A stretch of 64,000 bases of DNA from Bradyrhizobium diazoefficiens (GTDB lineage: Bacteria; Pseudomonadota; Alphaproteobacteria; Rhizobiales; Xanthobacteraceae): positions 88,088-152,087 of the forward strand of contig NZ_JAFCKW010000005.1 in assembly GCF_018129965.1 (NCBI RefSeq), in the 5' to 3' direction. Under the pieces are notes generated by a model that did not search any database, was not told the origin of the DNA, and saw only the letters and a list, made by a program, of their open reading frames with translations. The position numbers and the translations under genes are program-made. Below, one piece after another: positions 44,291 to 55,074 of this stretch (its first letter is position 1; each line of letters begins with the position of its first letter).

Positions 44291-44971
44291 AGCGCTTTCG
44301 ACACAGCTTTAGCCGCGCCAGCCCTCGAACATCGCCGTTCCGATGCGACACATCGCGAGCCAGCTCATGCTTTGCACGACGATCATCATTCGTCATTCCG
44401 CTCCCAGAGTCTCGATCATCGCGAACATTCCCAAATCCGTGCGGCCACACAGAGGAGCGACAACCATTCGATGTAGCAGAAAGTCAACCGCGTTCTCCGG
44501 CGAAGCGCGTCTGACCTCAACTCTTCCCCGATGCGTACATCTCGTGTCTCTGTGTTACGCGCTGAGCCAGCAGATCGGGCCTTGCGATCTCGAACAATGA
44601 CCATAGCTGCAAAACCGCGCATATACTCCCGCACCCTTCGTGTTCAGTCCGGCTCCAATGAGGTCGCGTCATAAGCGCCTGCCGCGCCCTCGCGTGAGCG
44701 CGGCCTCATAGAACGCTCCAGATTCTCTGCTGCTCTATCCAGGAGCAGAGATCCCGTGCGAAGCAACCCGTTTTGGCTGAACGAACTCCAGCCTTTGAGC
44801 GTCGGGTTGACCCGGCCGAAATCATAGTGTGAACGCGGCATCGACCAGATGGGACAGCGATGGTATTTGGCAGCATCGGCTAGGCAGCGGTGGGATCACT
44901 GTGACCTGACCGCTTGAGACGGCCTATGTAAACCTTGACAAGCAACCGCCTTTTCGACCAGATCGGATATC
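44291..44971. other. Gap of about 680 bases without a recognised gene
   Basis: Short open frames occur on both strands (for example 44644-44841 reverse, beginning MPRSHYDFGRVNPTLKGWSS), but none matches a family I recognise. The stretch follows the IS91 fragment and precedes the etfBA operator. It may contain further mobile-element debris. Confidence 0.4.
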
Positions 44972-44983
44972 GAACGGTCGTTA
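44972..44983. promoter_or_regulatory. Palindromic operator GAACGGTCGTTA upstream of etfBA
   Basis: One-mismatch copy of the island dyad, 33 bases before the etfB start. It places the electron-transfer flavoprotein in the same regulon as the acyl-CoA dehydrogenases that feed it. Confidence 0.5.
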
Positions 44984-45015
44984 GTTAAAATCTAAAAAAG
45001 AGGGCTTTAATAAGC

Positions 45016-45765
45016 GTGAAGGTCCTGGTACCGGTAAAGCGGGTGGTCGATTACAACGTCAAGGTCCGCGTCAAGAGCGATGGATCGGGCGTCGAACTGT
45101 CCAACGTCAAGATGTCGATGAATCCGTTCGATGAAATCGCCGTCGAGGAGGCCCTGCGGCTGAAAGAGGCCGGCAAGGCGACGGAAGTCGTGGTGGTCTC
45201 GATCGGTCCCGCGCAGGCGGCCGAAACCATCCGGACCGGGCTCGCCATGGGCGCCGATCGCGGCATTCTGGTCAAGGCGGAGGGCAATGTCGAACCGCTC
45301 GCGGTGGCGAAAATTCTGAAAGCCATTGCCGACGAAGAGAAGCCCGGCCTTATTATTCTCGGCAAGCAGGCGATCGACGACGACTCTAACCAGACCGGCC
45401 AGATGCTGGCGGCGCTGCTTGGATGGTCGCAGGCTACTTTCGCTTCCAAGCTCGAGGTCGATGGAACCGATTTCAAGGTGACGCGCGAAGTCGACGGCGG
45501 CCTGCAGACCGTCAAGCTGAAGGGACCGACGATCGTAACGACCGACCTGCGGCTGAACGAGCCGCGCTACGCCAGCCTGCCCAACATCATGAAGGCGAAG
45601 AAGAAGCCGATCGCCGACAAGAGTGCTGCCGATTACGGTGTCGATCTCACCGCCCATCTCGAAATCCTCAAGACATCCGAACCACCGGGCCGCAAGGGAG
45701 GCGTCAAGGTCAAGGACGTCGCCGAGCTGGTGTCGAAACTCAAGAATGAAGCCGGGGTTATCTGA
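45016..45765 (+). CDS. etfB: Electron transfer flavoprotein beta subunit
   Basis: This 249-residue EtfB has [37 protein letters not shown] and ADRGILVK and the adenine-binding region [17 protein letters not shown]. It forms the EtfAB heterodimer that carries electrons from acyl-CoA dehydrogenases to ETF:ubiquinone oxidoreductase. The GTG start gives the family N-terminus. The stop overlaps the etfA start by one base (TGATG). Four acyl-CoA dehydrogenase genes in the window are obvious partners. Confidence 0.95.
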   Translation: MKVLVPVKRVVDYNVKVRVKSDGSGVELSNVKMSMNPFDEIAVEEALRLKEAGKATEVVVVSIGPAQAAETIRTGLAMGADRGILVKAEGNVEPLAVAKILKAIADEEKPGLIILGKQAIDDDSNQTGQMLAALLGWSQATFASKLEVDGTDFKVTREVDGGLQTVKLKGPTIVTTDLRLNEPRYASLPNIMKAKKKPIADKSAADYGVDLTAHLEILKTSEPPGRKGGVKVKDVAELVSKLKNEAGVI

Positions 45766-46697
45766 TGACTACGCTGTTGATTGCTGAACACGACAATGCG
45801 TCGGTCAAGGACTCCACCAACAAGGCGCTGACGGCCGCTGTTGCGCTGGGCGGCGAAGTGCATGTGCTGGTCGCCGGCGAAAACGCCAAGGCCGCGGCCG
45901 ACGCCGCGGCCAAGCTCGCCGGCGTCAAAAAGGTGCTGCTCGCGGACAACTCCGCCTATGCCCACGATCTCGCCGAGCCGCTGGCCGCGCTGATCGTGGC
46001 GCTGGCGCCTTCCTATGACGCCTTCGTCGCGCCCGCGACCTCGCGCTTCAAGAATGTGATGCCGCGCGTTGCTGCGCTGCTCGACGTCATGCAGGTGTCG
46101 GAAATCATCAAGGTGGTCTCGCCCGACACCTTCGAGCGGCCGATCTACGCCGGCAATGCGATCCAGACGGTGAAATCGAAGGATGCCAAGAAGGTCATCA
46201 CGGTGCGGACCTCTACCTTCGCCGCGGCCGGAGCCGGCGGCAGCGCGCCGGTGGAAAATGCGGCGACGGCGGCCGATCCCGGCCTCTCCAGCTTCGTCGG
46301 CGAGGAAGTCGCCAAGAGCGATCGTCCCGAACTGACATCGGCGAAGATCATCGTCTCCGGCGGCCGCGCCATGCAGAGCCGCGAGAATTTCGCCAAATAT
46401 ATCGAGCCGCTGGCCGACAAGCTCGGCGCCGCCGTCGGCGCGTCGCGCGCCGCGGTCGATGCCGGCTATGCGCCGAACGACTGGCAGGTCGGACAGACCG
46501 GCAAGGTGGTGGCGCCGGAACTCTACATCGCGGTCGGTATTTCCGGCGCGATCCAGCATCTCGCCGGCATGAAGGACTCCAAGGTGATCGTTGCGATCAA
46601 CAAGGATGAGGACGCGCCGATTTTCCAGGTCGCCGATTACGGCCTGGTCGCGGATCTGTATCAGGCGATTCCGGAATTGGCGCAAGCGCTAGGCTAA
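45765..46697 (+). CDS. etfA: Electron transfer flavoprotein alpha subunit
   Basis: This 310-residue EtfA has an N-terminal domain beginning [17 protein letters not shown] and a C-terminal FAD domain with [36 protein letters not shown] and [33 protein letters not shown], the FAD-contacting signature. It is translationally coupled to etfB. No ETF dehydrogenase gene is in the window, so the quinone reductase must be elsewhere. An IS630 element follows within 250 bases. Confidence 0.95.
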   Translation: MTTLLIAEHDNASVKDSTNKALTAAVALGGEVHVLVAGENAKAAADAAAKLAGVKKVLLADNSAYAHDLAEPLAALIVALAPSYDAFVAPATSRFKNVMPRVAALLDVMQVSEIIKVVSPDTFERPIYAGNAIQTVKSKDAKKVITVRTSTFAAAGAGGSAPVENAATAADPGLSSFVGEEVAKSDRPELTSAKIIVSGGRAMQSRENFAKYIEPLADKLGAAVGASRAAVDAGYAPNDWQVGQTGKVVAPELYIAVGISGAIQHLAGMKDSKVIVAINKDEDAPIFQVADYGLVADLYQAIPELAQALG

Positions 46698-46942
46698 AGT
46701 TGGAGACTCGCGCCGATTCAATCCGTTTGTGCCACCACGCCATACGGCGTACTGACGCAGCCATCATGCAAAACTACCGGGTCGGCCGTCAATAAGGCGA
46801 ATTTTCGTTTCCGCATGAACCCACTTCGGTTTCATGAAACACCGCACACTTGGGATCTATAAAACCAGCAGCAGCTTGTCATGCGCATCAACTCGATAGC
46901 GGGATACGCGACAAGCCGGCGACATCGGTTCGCAGCCGATAG

Positions 46943-47329
46943 ATGCAGCCGCCCAACCCGGGAGGAGCACCACGCGATCCTATGGTTGGGGCGATCGAAA
47001 GAGGGTTATCGACGCGTCAGGTGGCAGCGCAGTTTGCGATCGGGATTGCGACGGCCGGAACATGGGCACGGCTGAAGCGCGCGACGGGGGCGGTTCGCCC
47101 TGCCAAACAGGGCCAGCCGAAGGGCGCTGTGCTTGATGCGCATGCGAATTTCATTCTGAGCGTGCTTGCCGAGGCGCCTGACACGACGCTTGACGAGATG
47201 GTCGAGCGGTTGCGGGACGAACGCGCGGTCACGGTTGTGAGGACCGCGGTGTGGAAGCTTCTCGACCGGCACGGCCAGACGTACAAAAAAAGACCGCCCA
47301 TGCCAGCGAGCAAGCGCGCGCAGATGTGA
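46943..47329 (+). CDS. IS630 transposase N-terminal frame (helix-turn-helix)
   Basis: This 128-residue frame carries the N-terminal DNA-binding part of an IS630 transposase: VGAIERGLSTRQVAAQFAIG and TAGTWARLKRATG, then TLDEMVERLRDERAV and LLDRHGQTYKK. It then runs out of frame at the A7 tract. Full-length protein would require a -1 shift there, by ribosomal frameshifting or transcriptional slippage on the A run. The N-terminus departs from the family consensus before VGAIERG, so it may be slightly damaged. Confidence 0.7.
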   Translation: MQPPNPGGAPRDPMVGAIERGLSTRQVAAQFAIGIATAGTWARLKRATGAVRPAKQGQPKGAVLDAHANFILSVLAEAPDTTLDEMVERLRDERAVTVVRTAVWKLLDRHGQTYKKRPPMPASKRAQM

Positions 47330-47892
47330 AGGCGGCGCGCGAGAATTGGTTGGACGGCCAAGGCGATCTTGACCCCGAACGGCTGATTTTCATCGATGAG
47401 AGCGGCCTTTCGACGAAGATGGCACGGCTTCGTGGCTGGGCGCCCAAAGGCGAGCGTTGCCGCGCCGCAATTCCGCACGGTCATTGGAAGACCACCACTT
47501 TTGTCGGCGGCCTCACGCTTGCAGGCTTCGTTGCGCCGATGCTTCTCGACGGACCGATGGACGGAGAATCCTTCCTGGCCTGGGTCGAGCAGATGTTGGC
47601 GTCAACTTTGCGCCCTGCCGACATCGTCGTCATAGACAAACTGGCCGCCCACAAGGTAGCGGGCGTCAGGCAAGCTATTGAAGCCTGCGGCGCCGAGCTC
47701 CGCTATCTGCCGCCCTACAGTCCCGACTTCAATCCGATCGAAAACGCCTTCGCCAAGCTCAAGGCCCATGTGCGCAAGTCCGCCGCGCGAACCATCGATG
47801 CCCTTGAGCGAGCCGCCGCCAATGCGTTGCAACAGTTCAAACCCGACGAATGCATAAATTTCTTCGCTCACGCCGGATACGGCTTGGATTAA
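47251..47892 (+). CDS. IS630 transposase catalytic frame (DDE domain)
   Basis: This frame covers the DDE domain. The first aspartate is in IFIDESGLSTKMARLRG, the second in DIVVIDKLAAHK and the glutamate in YSPDFNPIENAFAKLK, all present and correctly spaced. The coding part in use starts near the A7 tract with KKTAHASEQARADVK; the residues before it are out of context. All catalytic residues are kept, so the element may still be active if the frameshift occurs. Confidence 0.75.
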   Translation: MEASRPARPDVQKKTAHASEQARADVKAARENWLDGQGDLDPERLIFIDESGLSTKMARLRGWAPKGERCRAAIPHGHWKTTTFVGGLTLAGFVAPMLLDGPMDGESFLAWVEQMLASTLRPADIVVIDKLAAHKVAGVRQAIEACGAELRYLPPYSPDFNPIENAFAKLKAHVRKSAARTIDALERAAANALQQFKPDECINFFAHAGYGLD

Positions 47893-48039
47893 GAGGAATC
47901 TGCTCTAGTCTTACTGTGTCACAAGTTCCTTTGCGATGGTTTGATGGTCCGCGCGCAACATGGACATCGCGACAAGCGCCGGACGATGGCTGCCGTCAGT
48001 CTTCGCCGCAGAGTGGCGATCGAGTTCGGAATGTGGCGC

Positions 48040-49117
48040 TCAGTCCTGAGCGGCGGCGCCGCGGGGTCGATAACCTTCGGGAAGGCGAGGCGCTTGGAAG
48101 TGCATGGAGGAACGCGGTTCTGAAGGGGGAATCGTCTCCTGCTCGGAGATCAGGAATCCGTACGCGGCGATGCAGAGGCTCGCATGATGATGGAAACCGC
48201 GCCAGCCGCGCCCTTCAAAATGGCCGAGCCCGACCTCTCGCTTGAGCTCCTGATAGTCCCGCTCGATGCGCCAGCGCAATTTGGCGAGATCGACAAGACG
48301 GCTGAACCCAATGTCGTCCGGCAGGCTCGAAAGCCAGTATTTTGTGGGCTCCTTTTCCTCCTTGGGCCATTCGATCATGAGCCATTCTTCCGGCCAGGGT
48401 TCGCTACGATCGAAGTCACGCCGTGCTATACGAAGACGCAGGCGCGCAAAGCGCGACCTGAGCGGGACATTCGTTCCCTCGCGCCAAGTGATCGTCCGCC
48501 AAGCCTTTGCCGGGAGACTGAAGGCGAGGTCCTTGGCCTTGACCGGCTGATGCGCCGCATCGCGGCGCAGGCGCTTGGTCGGCCGCCCATGGCCCGGCTT
48601 CCAGGTCTTGGGTGGCAACGGCCCGGTGCCGGGCGCCCAGACCGTGGTATTGGACAGAATGCCGGCGACATAAGGCAGTTCAAGCGCCGTGACGGCTGTG
48701 CGCAGATCGCTGTGGGTGCCGTAGCCAGCGTCCATCAGCACCACGCCACGCGGCAAGCCCGCCGCGCAGGCCGCACGGATCTGTTCGAGCGCGATCTCGG
48801 GCTTGGTCTTGAACGCGATCTCCTCAGGCACACCGGTCTTCTTACGGCGGGCGGCGTCAGAGGCCCATGCCTCCGGCAGATACAAACGATAGGCCACCGG
48901 CAGGCTCGCATGCCTGTTGGCCAACGACAGCGATACCGCGACCTGGCAATTGTCTTGCTTGCCGAGTTGACCGCAATATTGCCGCGCCACCCCCACCGAA
49001 TGCGTGCCCTTCTTGGGAAAGCCCGTGTCGTCGATGATCCATGCCTCGATCGGCCCGTGCCGCTAGATCGCGGGCAGCACTATCTCCTGCACCTTCGTCA
49101 GCACCTTCTCGTCCGAC
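48040..49117 (-). pseudogene. IS701-family transposase, truncated and with an internal stop
   Basis: The reverse strand encodes an IS701-type transposase: GPIEAWIIDDTGFPKKGTHSVGVARQYCGQLGKQD, VVLMDAGYGTHSDLR and KLRWRIERDYQELKREVGLGHFEGRGW. The frame is open from 49062 to 48040, but a TAG at 49063-49065 interrupts LPAI-RHGPIEAW, and the N-terminal part ends at 49117 where an IS630 element begins. The first part of the protein is not found beyond that element. The gene is dead. Confidence 0.82.
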
Positions 49118-49119
49118 TA

Positions 49120-50164
49120 AAGCGGATTCCGGTCATATTGAAGCATAGCCTGCATGCCTGAAATAGTTGGCACATTCGCGCGGACTGAGTTGTGGGACGA
49201 ACGATCGAATTGCTCGAGTGAGGCGCGGAACGGTTCTTGCCGCGACCTTACGGAGGAACGTCTTGAATTTGCTGTAAGGCAGTTCGATTGGATTTAGGTC
49301 GGGCGAGTATTTCGGCTAGCGCAGCGTCGCATGCGCTTTCTCAAGCGCTTCCCGAATGGCGGGTCCCATGTGGACGCGGCAGTTATCCATCACGACGATA
49401 TCGTTGCGCCGGAGCGTGGGAACCAAGCACTGCTCGACATAGGCGAGGATCATCTCTCCAGTCATGGCACCTTCGACCACCATTGGGGCGGTCATTTTAT
49501 TGTGGCGCAAGGCAGCCACGAAGGTGATCGTCTCCCATGCTCCAAGCGGCACGGTGCCGATCACCCTGACGCCTCTCGGAGCACGCCCCCTGACCCGCGC
49601 CAAGTTTGTGCTGACCGCGGTCTCGTCGATAAACACCAGCCGGGCGGGATCAAGCATACCTTGCTCTCGGATCCAACGTCGGCGTGCTCGCGCCACATCC
49701 GCTCGCTGCCGTTCGGCAGCTTGCAGGCTTTTTTTTAAGCGTGATTCCGTGGCGATCGAGAAAACGCCAGAGCGAGCTACGGCTGGTTCGAATCCGTCGC
49801 TTGCGCAGCTCCGCGACGGTCTCCACCAAAGTCAGGTCCGGCTGTTCGGCAATCAGATCGAGTATCTGCTCTGCGAACTCTTCCAGCGGAGAAACGCTTC
49901 CTCCACGTGGCTTCGGCGCAGCGCTCTTGCTCTCGTGCCAGCGCTGCACCCACTTTACCGCCGAACTCACGCTCACCTCGAAACGTTCAAGCCGTCTCGC
50001 GCCGCGACGCACCGCTTTCAACAGCTCCGATTACCCGTTCCCGCAGATCACCAGAATAGGACTTCGGCATCGCCCGCCCCCGCATAGGAGAATCAATGCG
50101 CCAAGATTCGCTCATCCTTAACCCTTTGGGAATCCCGCCGATTAAAGTCCGGCGGGAACCGCTT
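49120..50164 (-). mobile_element. Second IS630-family element, decayed, bounded by TA
   Basis: The ends read AAGCGG at 49120 and CCGCTT at 50159-50164, imperfect inverted repeats next to TA at 49118-49119 and 50165-50166. This is the target duplication expected of IS630. The transposase inside is broken. The element lies against the truncated 5' part of the IS701 gene. Confidence 0.65.
49133..50070 (-). pseudogene. IS630 transposase pseudogene (two frameshifts or stops)
   Basis: Translation on the reverse strand starts at 50070 with MPKSYSGDLRERVIGAVESG, then shifts frame before RFEVSVSSAVKWVQRW, then runs to an A8 tract near TLKKK, where the catalytic frame takes over. That frame has VFIDETAVSTNLARVRG, DIVVMDNCRVH and, after an in-frame TAG at 49316-49318, KYSPDLNPIELPYSKFK. 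At least one of these breaks (the early frameshift and the stop) is not a programmed event, so it is inactive. Confidence 0.78.
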
Positions 50165-50236
50165 TAGTAAGGACGACCCTGTATTGTCATCGCGGAAGTT
50201 TGCCGACATCTGCGTTAGTGGTGCTCAAATTCTTCT

Positions 50237-51037
50237 TCACCCTGCATGTTCGACAGCGCGTTGTGCCATCACCTTGATCAGATTGGCGCGATAGGCCGAC
50301 GATCCTTGGATATCCGTCAATAGCCCGTCGGCGGCAATCCTGACGCCGTCGAGCGCGCCCGGCGACCAGTTCGCCTTCAGCGCCGCCTCGATGGCCGGCA
50401 CCCGCATGACGCCGCTCGAGGATGCGCCGGTGGCGGCGACGCGGACGTCGCCGGATTTGGTTCTGGCGACGAACACCCCGGTCAGCGCGAAGCGCGAGGC
50501 CGGATGCGGAAACTTGGCATATCCCGCCTTGGCCGGGATCCGGAAGGACACGGCGGTGATGATCTCGCCGCCCTGGAGCGCTGTCGCAAACAGGCCTTTG
50601 AAGAAATCATCCGCCGCGATCGAGCGCTTGTTGGTCTTGATCGTTGCGCCGAGCGCGAGCACTGCCGCCGGATAGTCCGCGGCGGGATCGTTGTTGGCGA
50701 TCGAGCCGCCGATGGTGCCGCGATAGCGCACGGCCGGATCGCCGATCAGCGAGGCGAGGTGGGCCAGCGCCGGAATCGCCTTCTGCACAGGTCCGCTTCC
50801 GGCCACGTCGTAATGGGTTGTCGCCGCTTTGATTGTCACCGCGTCGGCGGAAACCTCGACGCCGACGAGATCCTTGATCTTCCCGAGGTCGATTACGTCG
50901 GACGGCCCGGCCAGGCGCTGCTTCATCACGGGAATGAGGGTGTGACCGCCGGCAAGATATTTCGCGTCCTTGCCCTTTGCGAACAGCGCCGCAGCCTCGT
51001 CGATGCTGGAGGGGCGATGGTAAGTTGTCTCGTACAT
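50237..51037 (-). CDS. Xanthine dehydrogenase family FAD subunit (CoxM-like)
   Basis: This 266-residue subunit of the CO-dehydrogenase medium type has [18 protein letters not shown] (FAD pyrophosphate loop) and [23 protein letters not shown] (second FAD motif). It transfers electrons from the iron-sulfur subunit to the acceptor. It is the last gene of the S-L-M operon, 15 bases after the large subunit. The start is the ATG at 51037 with AGAGGGA upstream. Confidence 0.9.
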   Translation of the reverse strand: MYETTYHRPSSIDEAAALFAKGKDAKYLAGGHTLIPVMKQRLAGPSDVIDLGKIKDLVGVEVSADAVTIKAATTHYDVAGSGPVQKAIPALAHLASLIGDPAVRYRGTIGGSIANNDPAADYPAAVLALGATIKTNKRSIAADDFFKGLFATALQGGEIITAVSFRIPAKAGYAKFPHPASRFALTGVFVARTKSGDVRVAATGASSSGVMRVPAIEAALKANWSPGALDGVRIAADGLLTDIQGSSAYRANLIKVMAQRAVEHAG

Positions 51038-51052
51038 GATACGTGTTCCCTC

Positions 51053-53401
51053 TTATGCTGCGTTGCCGTGGATCGCGTGCCACACCCGGTCCGGTGTGGC
51101 CGGCATCTCAAGCTTGTTGTTGCCGATCGCGTCGGTGATGGCGTTGATGACGGCGGCGGATGCGCCGATCGCGCCGGCCTCGCCGCAACCCTTGACGCCG
51201 AGCGGATTGCCCGGACACAGCGTCGGGGTGTGGTTCAATTTGAACGACGGCAGATCGTCCGCACGCGGCATGGTGTAGTCCATGAAAGACGCGGTCACGA
51301 GCTGGCCAGAGCTGTCATAGACCGCGCCTTCAAGCAGGGCCTGGCCGATTCCCTGCGCCAGACCGCCATGGACCTGACCTTCGACAATCATCGGATTGAT
51401 CAGCCGGCCGAAATCGTCGGCCGCGACGAAATTGACGAAAGAGGTCTTGCCGGTACCGGGATCGACCTCGAGTTCGCAGATATAGGCGCCCGCCGGGAAG
51501 GTGAAGTTGGTGGGATCGTAAAACGCGGTTTCCTTCAAGCCGGGCTCCATGCCGTCGGGCAGATTGTGCGCGGTATAGGCGGCGAGCGCGACCATCGGCA
51601 GCGCGATCGATTTGTCGGTGCCCGTGACCTTGAACTCGCCGTTCTCGATGACGATGTCGCCCTCGGACGCCTCCAACAGATGCGCCGCGATTTTCTTGCC
51701 CTTGGCTTCGACCTTCTCCATCGCCTTGATGATCGCAGTGCCTCCGACTGCGAGTGAGCGTGAGCCATATGTGCCCATGCCGAACTGCACCTTGTCGGTG
51801 TCGCCGTGAACGATCTGCACCTGGCTGATCGGAACGCCGAGACGTTCTGAAACCAGCTGCGCGAAAGTGGTCTCATGGCCCTGGCCGTGGCTGTGCGAAC
51901 CCGTCAGGACTTCGATGGTGCCGACCGGATTGACGCGAACCTCGGCGGATTCCCACAGGCCGACGCCGGCGCCCAGGCTGCCGACCGCCTTCGACGGCGC
52001 GATGCCGCAGGCCTCGATGTAGCAGGAGAACCCAATGCCGCGCAGCTTGCCCTCGGACTTGGCCTTTGCCTTGCGGGCAGGGAAGCCGGCGTAATCGATC
52101 GCCTTCAACGCGGCGTCAAGCGACGCACCGAAATCGCCGATGTCGTAGGCCATGATCACGGGCGTCTGATGCGGAAATTGCGTGATGAAATTCTTGCGGC
52201 GCAATTCCGCGGGATCCACCTTCAACTGCCGTGCCGCGGTCTCCATCAGGCGTTCGACCAGAAAGCTTGCCTCGGGGCGGCCGGCGCCGCGATAGGCATC
52301 GACCGGCACGGTGTTGGTGTAGACCGTGATCACCTCGGCATGGATGGCCGGGATATTGTACTGGCCCGACAGCAGCGTCGCATAGAGATAGGTCGGCACC
52401 GCGGACGAGAACAGCGACATGTAGGCGCCGAGATTGGCGTGGGTCGTCACCCGCAGGCCCAGAATCCTGTCGTCCTTGTCGAACGCCATCTCGGCCTTGC
52501 TGATGTGATCGCGGCCGTGGGCGTCGGTAAGAAAGGCCTCGGAGCGATCGCCGGTCCACTTCACCGGGCGCCGCACCTTCTTGGAGGCCCACAGCGCCAC
52601 CATCTCTTCCGGATAGATGTAGATCTTCGAGCCGAAACCGCCGCCGACGTCCGGCGCGATCACCCGCAGCTTGTGCTCCTGCGCGATGTTGTAGAATGCC
52701 GACAGCACGAGGCGCGCGACATGCGGATTCTGCGACGTGGTGTACAGCGTGAAATGTTCTTCCGCCTCGTTGTATTCCGCGATCGCCGCGCGCGGCTCCA
52801 TCGCGTTGGGAACCAGGCGGTTATTGGTGAGTTCGAGCGAAACCACATTGGCCGCCTTGCTGAAGGCGTCCTTGACGGCGGCCTCGTCACCGATCGTCCA
52901 GTCGAAGATCACATTTCCCGGTGCCTCCGGGTGGAGCTGCGGCGCGCCCGGCTTGATCGCCGCGCGAATATCGGCGGCGGCGGGAAGTTCCTGGTAGTTG
53001 ACGACGACGGCTTCCGCCGCATCCTTGGCCTGGTTCTTGGTCTCGGCGATCACGACTGCGACGGCCTGGCCGACGAAGCGCACCGTCTCCGGGGCCATCG
53101 CCGGCCACGCGCCCATCTTCATCGGCGTGCCGTCCTTGGAGGTAATCGCCCAGCCGCAAATGAGATTGCCGACCTTGTCATCGACGATTTGCTGTCCGGT
53201 CAGCACGCCGACCACGCCCGGCATCTTCATCGCAGCCGAAGAGTCGATGCTCATTACCTTGGCATGGGCGTGCGGGCTGCGGACGAAATGGGCGTGGGTC
53301 ATGCCCTGCAGCTTGATGTCGTCGACATAGCGACCCTTGCCGGTGATGAAACGCCGGTCTTCCTTGCGCACCACGCTGGCGCCAATACCTTCAACACCCA
53401 T
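51053..53401 (-). CDS. Molybdenum hydroxylase large subunit, form II CO dehydrogenase-like (CoxL-like)
   Basis: This 782-residue molybdopterin subunit has VGGGFGSK (252-259), the active-site loop AYRGAGR (369-375) and [13 protein letters not shown] with the catalytic glutamate. AYRGAGR is the form II signature; true CO dehydrogenase (form I) has AYXCSFR, with the copper-binding cysteine. CO oxidation is therefore unlikely and the natural substrate is unknown. ATG at 53401 has GGGAG eight bases upstream. Gene order S-L-M also fits form II. It is flanked on both sides by insertion-sequence remnants. Confidence 0.92.
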   Translation of the reverse strand: MGVEGIGASVVRKEDRRFITGKGRYVDDIKLQGMTHAHFVRSPHAHAKVMSIDSSAAMKMPGVVGVLTGQQIVDDKVGNLICGWAITSKDGTPMKMGAWPAMAPETVRFVGQAVAVVIAETKNQAKDAAEAVVVNYQELPAAADIRAAIKPGAPQLHPEAPGNVIFDWTIGDEAAVKDAFSKAANVVSLELTNNRLVPNAMEPRAAIAEYNEAEEHFTLYTTSQNPHVARLVLSAFYNIAQEHKLRVIAPDVGGGFGSKIYIYPEEMVALWASKKVRRPVKWTGDRSEAFLTDAHGRDHISKAEMAFDKDDRILGLRVTTHANLGAYMSLFSSAVPTYLYATLLSGQYNIPAIHAEVITVYTNTVPVDAYRGAGRPEASFLVERLMETAARQLKVDPAELRRKNFITQFPHQTPVIMAYDIGDFGASLDAALKAIDYAGFPARKAKAKSEGKLRGIGFSCYIEACGIAPSKAVGSLGAGVGLWESAEVRVNPVGTIEVLTGSHSHGQGHETTFAQLVSERLGVPISQVQIVHGDTDKVQFGMGTYGSRSLAVGGTAIIKAMEKVEAKGKKIAAHLLEASEGDIVIENGEFKVTGTDKSIALPMVALAAYTAHNLPDGMEPGLKETAFYDPTNFTFPAGAYICELEVDPGTGKTSFVNFVAADDFGRLINPMIVEGQVHGGLAQGIGQALLEGAVYDSSGQLVTASFMDYTMPRADDLPSFKLNHTPTLCPGNPLGVKGCGEAGAIGASAAVINAITDAIGNNKLEMPATPDRVWHAIHGNAA

Positions 53402-53503
53402 TGCATTTCTCCCTGTCGGACCGCATGACCTGCGCAAATTCGCAAAAGACGCCGATCGCAGCCGGTTTTCGATTTCTTGAAACCCTGACCTGGCGGACCA
53501 GGA

Positions 53504-53989
<486 letters not shown>

Positions 53990-54230
53990 GCGCGTTACCT
54001 CCCGGACATTTTTAGTTAGTCTAAACTCAATAAAACCATCACTGGAAGACTTTGTAACCGCGATCTTGGTAGTAGATGTTTTCAAGCCAATCGTATGATT
54101 TATCTTGGCTCCCACGCAATTCCATCGCGTCTATTTTCCTCAAGCTTGGGGCCCAACCAAGCGCTCAACGAAAGCAAAGATTTTAACAGCAGACGCCGCC
54201 GTGCCCGCGCCCCGGGCGGTCAGTTCGTGC

Positions 54231-54572
54231 TGCACGCCAGGGCCGCTGCCCGGCAATCCCTATGACGGTCACACCCCGCGTGACGTCATCGAGGATACCC
54301 AAAAGCGTACTGGCTGCGAGATCGAACGTGGCTATGTCGACAAGGGATACCGCGGTCACGATGCGCAAAATCCGCACTGCGTCTTCATCTCCGGCCAGAA
54401 GCGCGGCGTCTTCGGCACCATCAAGCGCGAACTGCGACGCCGCCAACGCCATTCTCTCTTCGGTCGGCTACTTCCGCCGAGTCCTCGCACGGCTGAGGTT
54501 CTTTTGCGCCGAATCCTGATCGCGCTCTTGCGCCTCTCGATCAGCCGATCAGCTCTCAATCCAGCTCTTTAA
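54231..54572 (+). pseudogene. IS5-family transposase remnant
   Basis: The forward strand encodes GNPYDGHTPRDVIEDTQKRTG, EIERGYVDKGYRGHDAQNP and VFISGQKRGVFGTIKRELRRR, the C-terminal catalytic region of an IS5-type transposase. After RRR the expected SAIEPVIGH is lost to a frame change, although a tail ILIALLRLSISRSALNPAL persists. The N-terminal half is absent. This is a degenerate fragment beside the molybdenum hydroxylase operon. Confidence 0.75.
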
Positions 54573-54583
54573 CGGACGATTAC

Positions 54584-55039
54584 TTACTTAGTAACGGTCA
54601 CTTCGACTTTTTGTTCGGAAGATTCTATGGGCTGGTGCTCGGCGTCTGCCCAGTAGATGCGCAAGTCCCTCTTGCCGGGCTTGACTGGCAGCTCAAACAC
54701 GAAGAGATAACGATCCTTCCCAAGCCGAATCAACTGATCGGCGACGGGCATCATCATGGTGTCGTCAGATTCGATGTGAAGGTGCTGTCCGTTTGCTAAC
54801 TCAGTGCTCGCCGTCAAGTTCGCGGACGTCTCGAAGATGATTGCAAGTCGGGTTCCGACTTCGTCGCCGGTTCGAGGCAGCAAGATTTTCAACGGCGAGG
54901 TCTGTCGGGGGAGCGCGCCTTGCACCGGAATGGTGGGGGAGCCCTCATGCCGATGACCCTGTGCAAGCGCAAAGGACCCCTGCATCGGGTTAGTAGCGAA
55001 CAAACAGAGACCAATAACAATTTTCAGCTGGGTTTTCAT
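54584..55039 (-). CDS. Small secreted protein of unknown function, third gene of a copC-copD-type operon
   Basis: This 151-residue protein has a signal peptide (MKTQLKIVIGLCLFATNPM...ALAQ), a histidine-bearing segment GHRHEG after it and a beta-rich rest (ANGQHLHIESDD, RDLRIYWADAEHQPIES). The histidines may bind metal, but no family is recognised. ATG at 55039 has AAGGAAG upstream; the frame to 55192 overlaps the neighbouring gene. It follows the CopD-like fusion, so a role in periplasmic copper handling is a guess from position. Confidence 0.65.
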   Translation of the reverse strand: MKTQLKIVIGLCLFATNPMQGSFALAQGHRHEGSPTIPVQGALPRQTSPLKILLPRTGDEVGTRLAIIFETSANLTASTELANGQHLHIESDDTMMMPVADQLIRLGKDRYLFVFELPVKPGKRDLRIYWADAEHQPIESSEQKVEVTVTK

Positions 55040-55074
55040 GATGACTCTTCCTTTTGCTGGGTTAGATACAGCCT

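Larger units (their letters stand above)
46943..47892 (+). mobile_element. IS630-family insertion sequence, transposase in two overlapping frames
   Basis: Two forward reading frames together encode a full IS630-type transposase offset by one frame at an A7 tract (47285-47291). The overall order, N-terminal helix-turn-helix then DDE domain, is intact. Terminal inverted repeats could not be fixed with confidence. The element lies immediately downstream of etfA. Confidence 0.75.

Noticed and set aside
51875..53428. Long forward open frame of 517 codons opposite the molybdenum hydroxylase large subunit.
   Set aside because: The reverse frame carries GGGFGSK, AYRGAGR and GCGEAG; the forward frame has no family resemblance.
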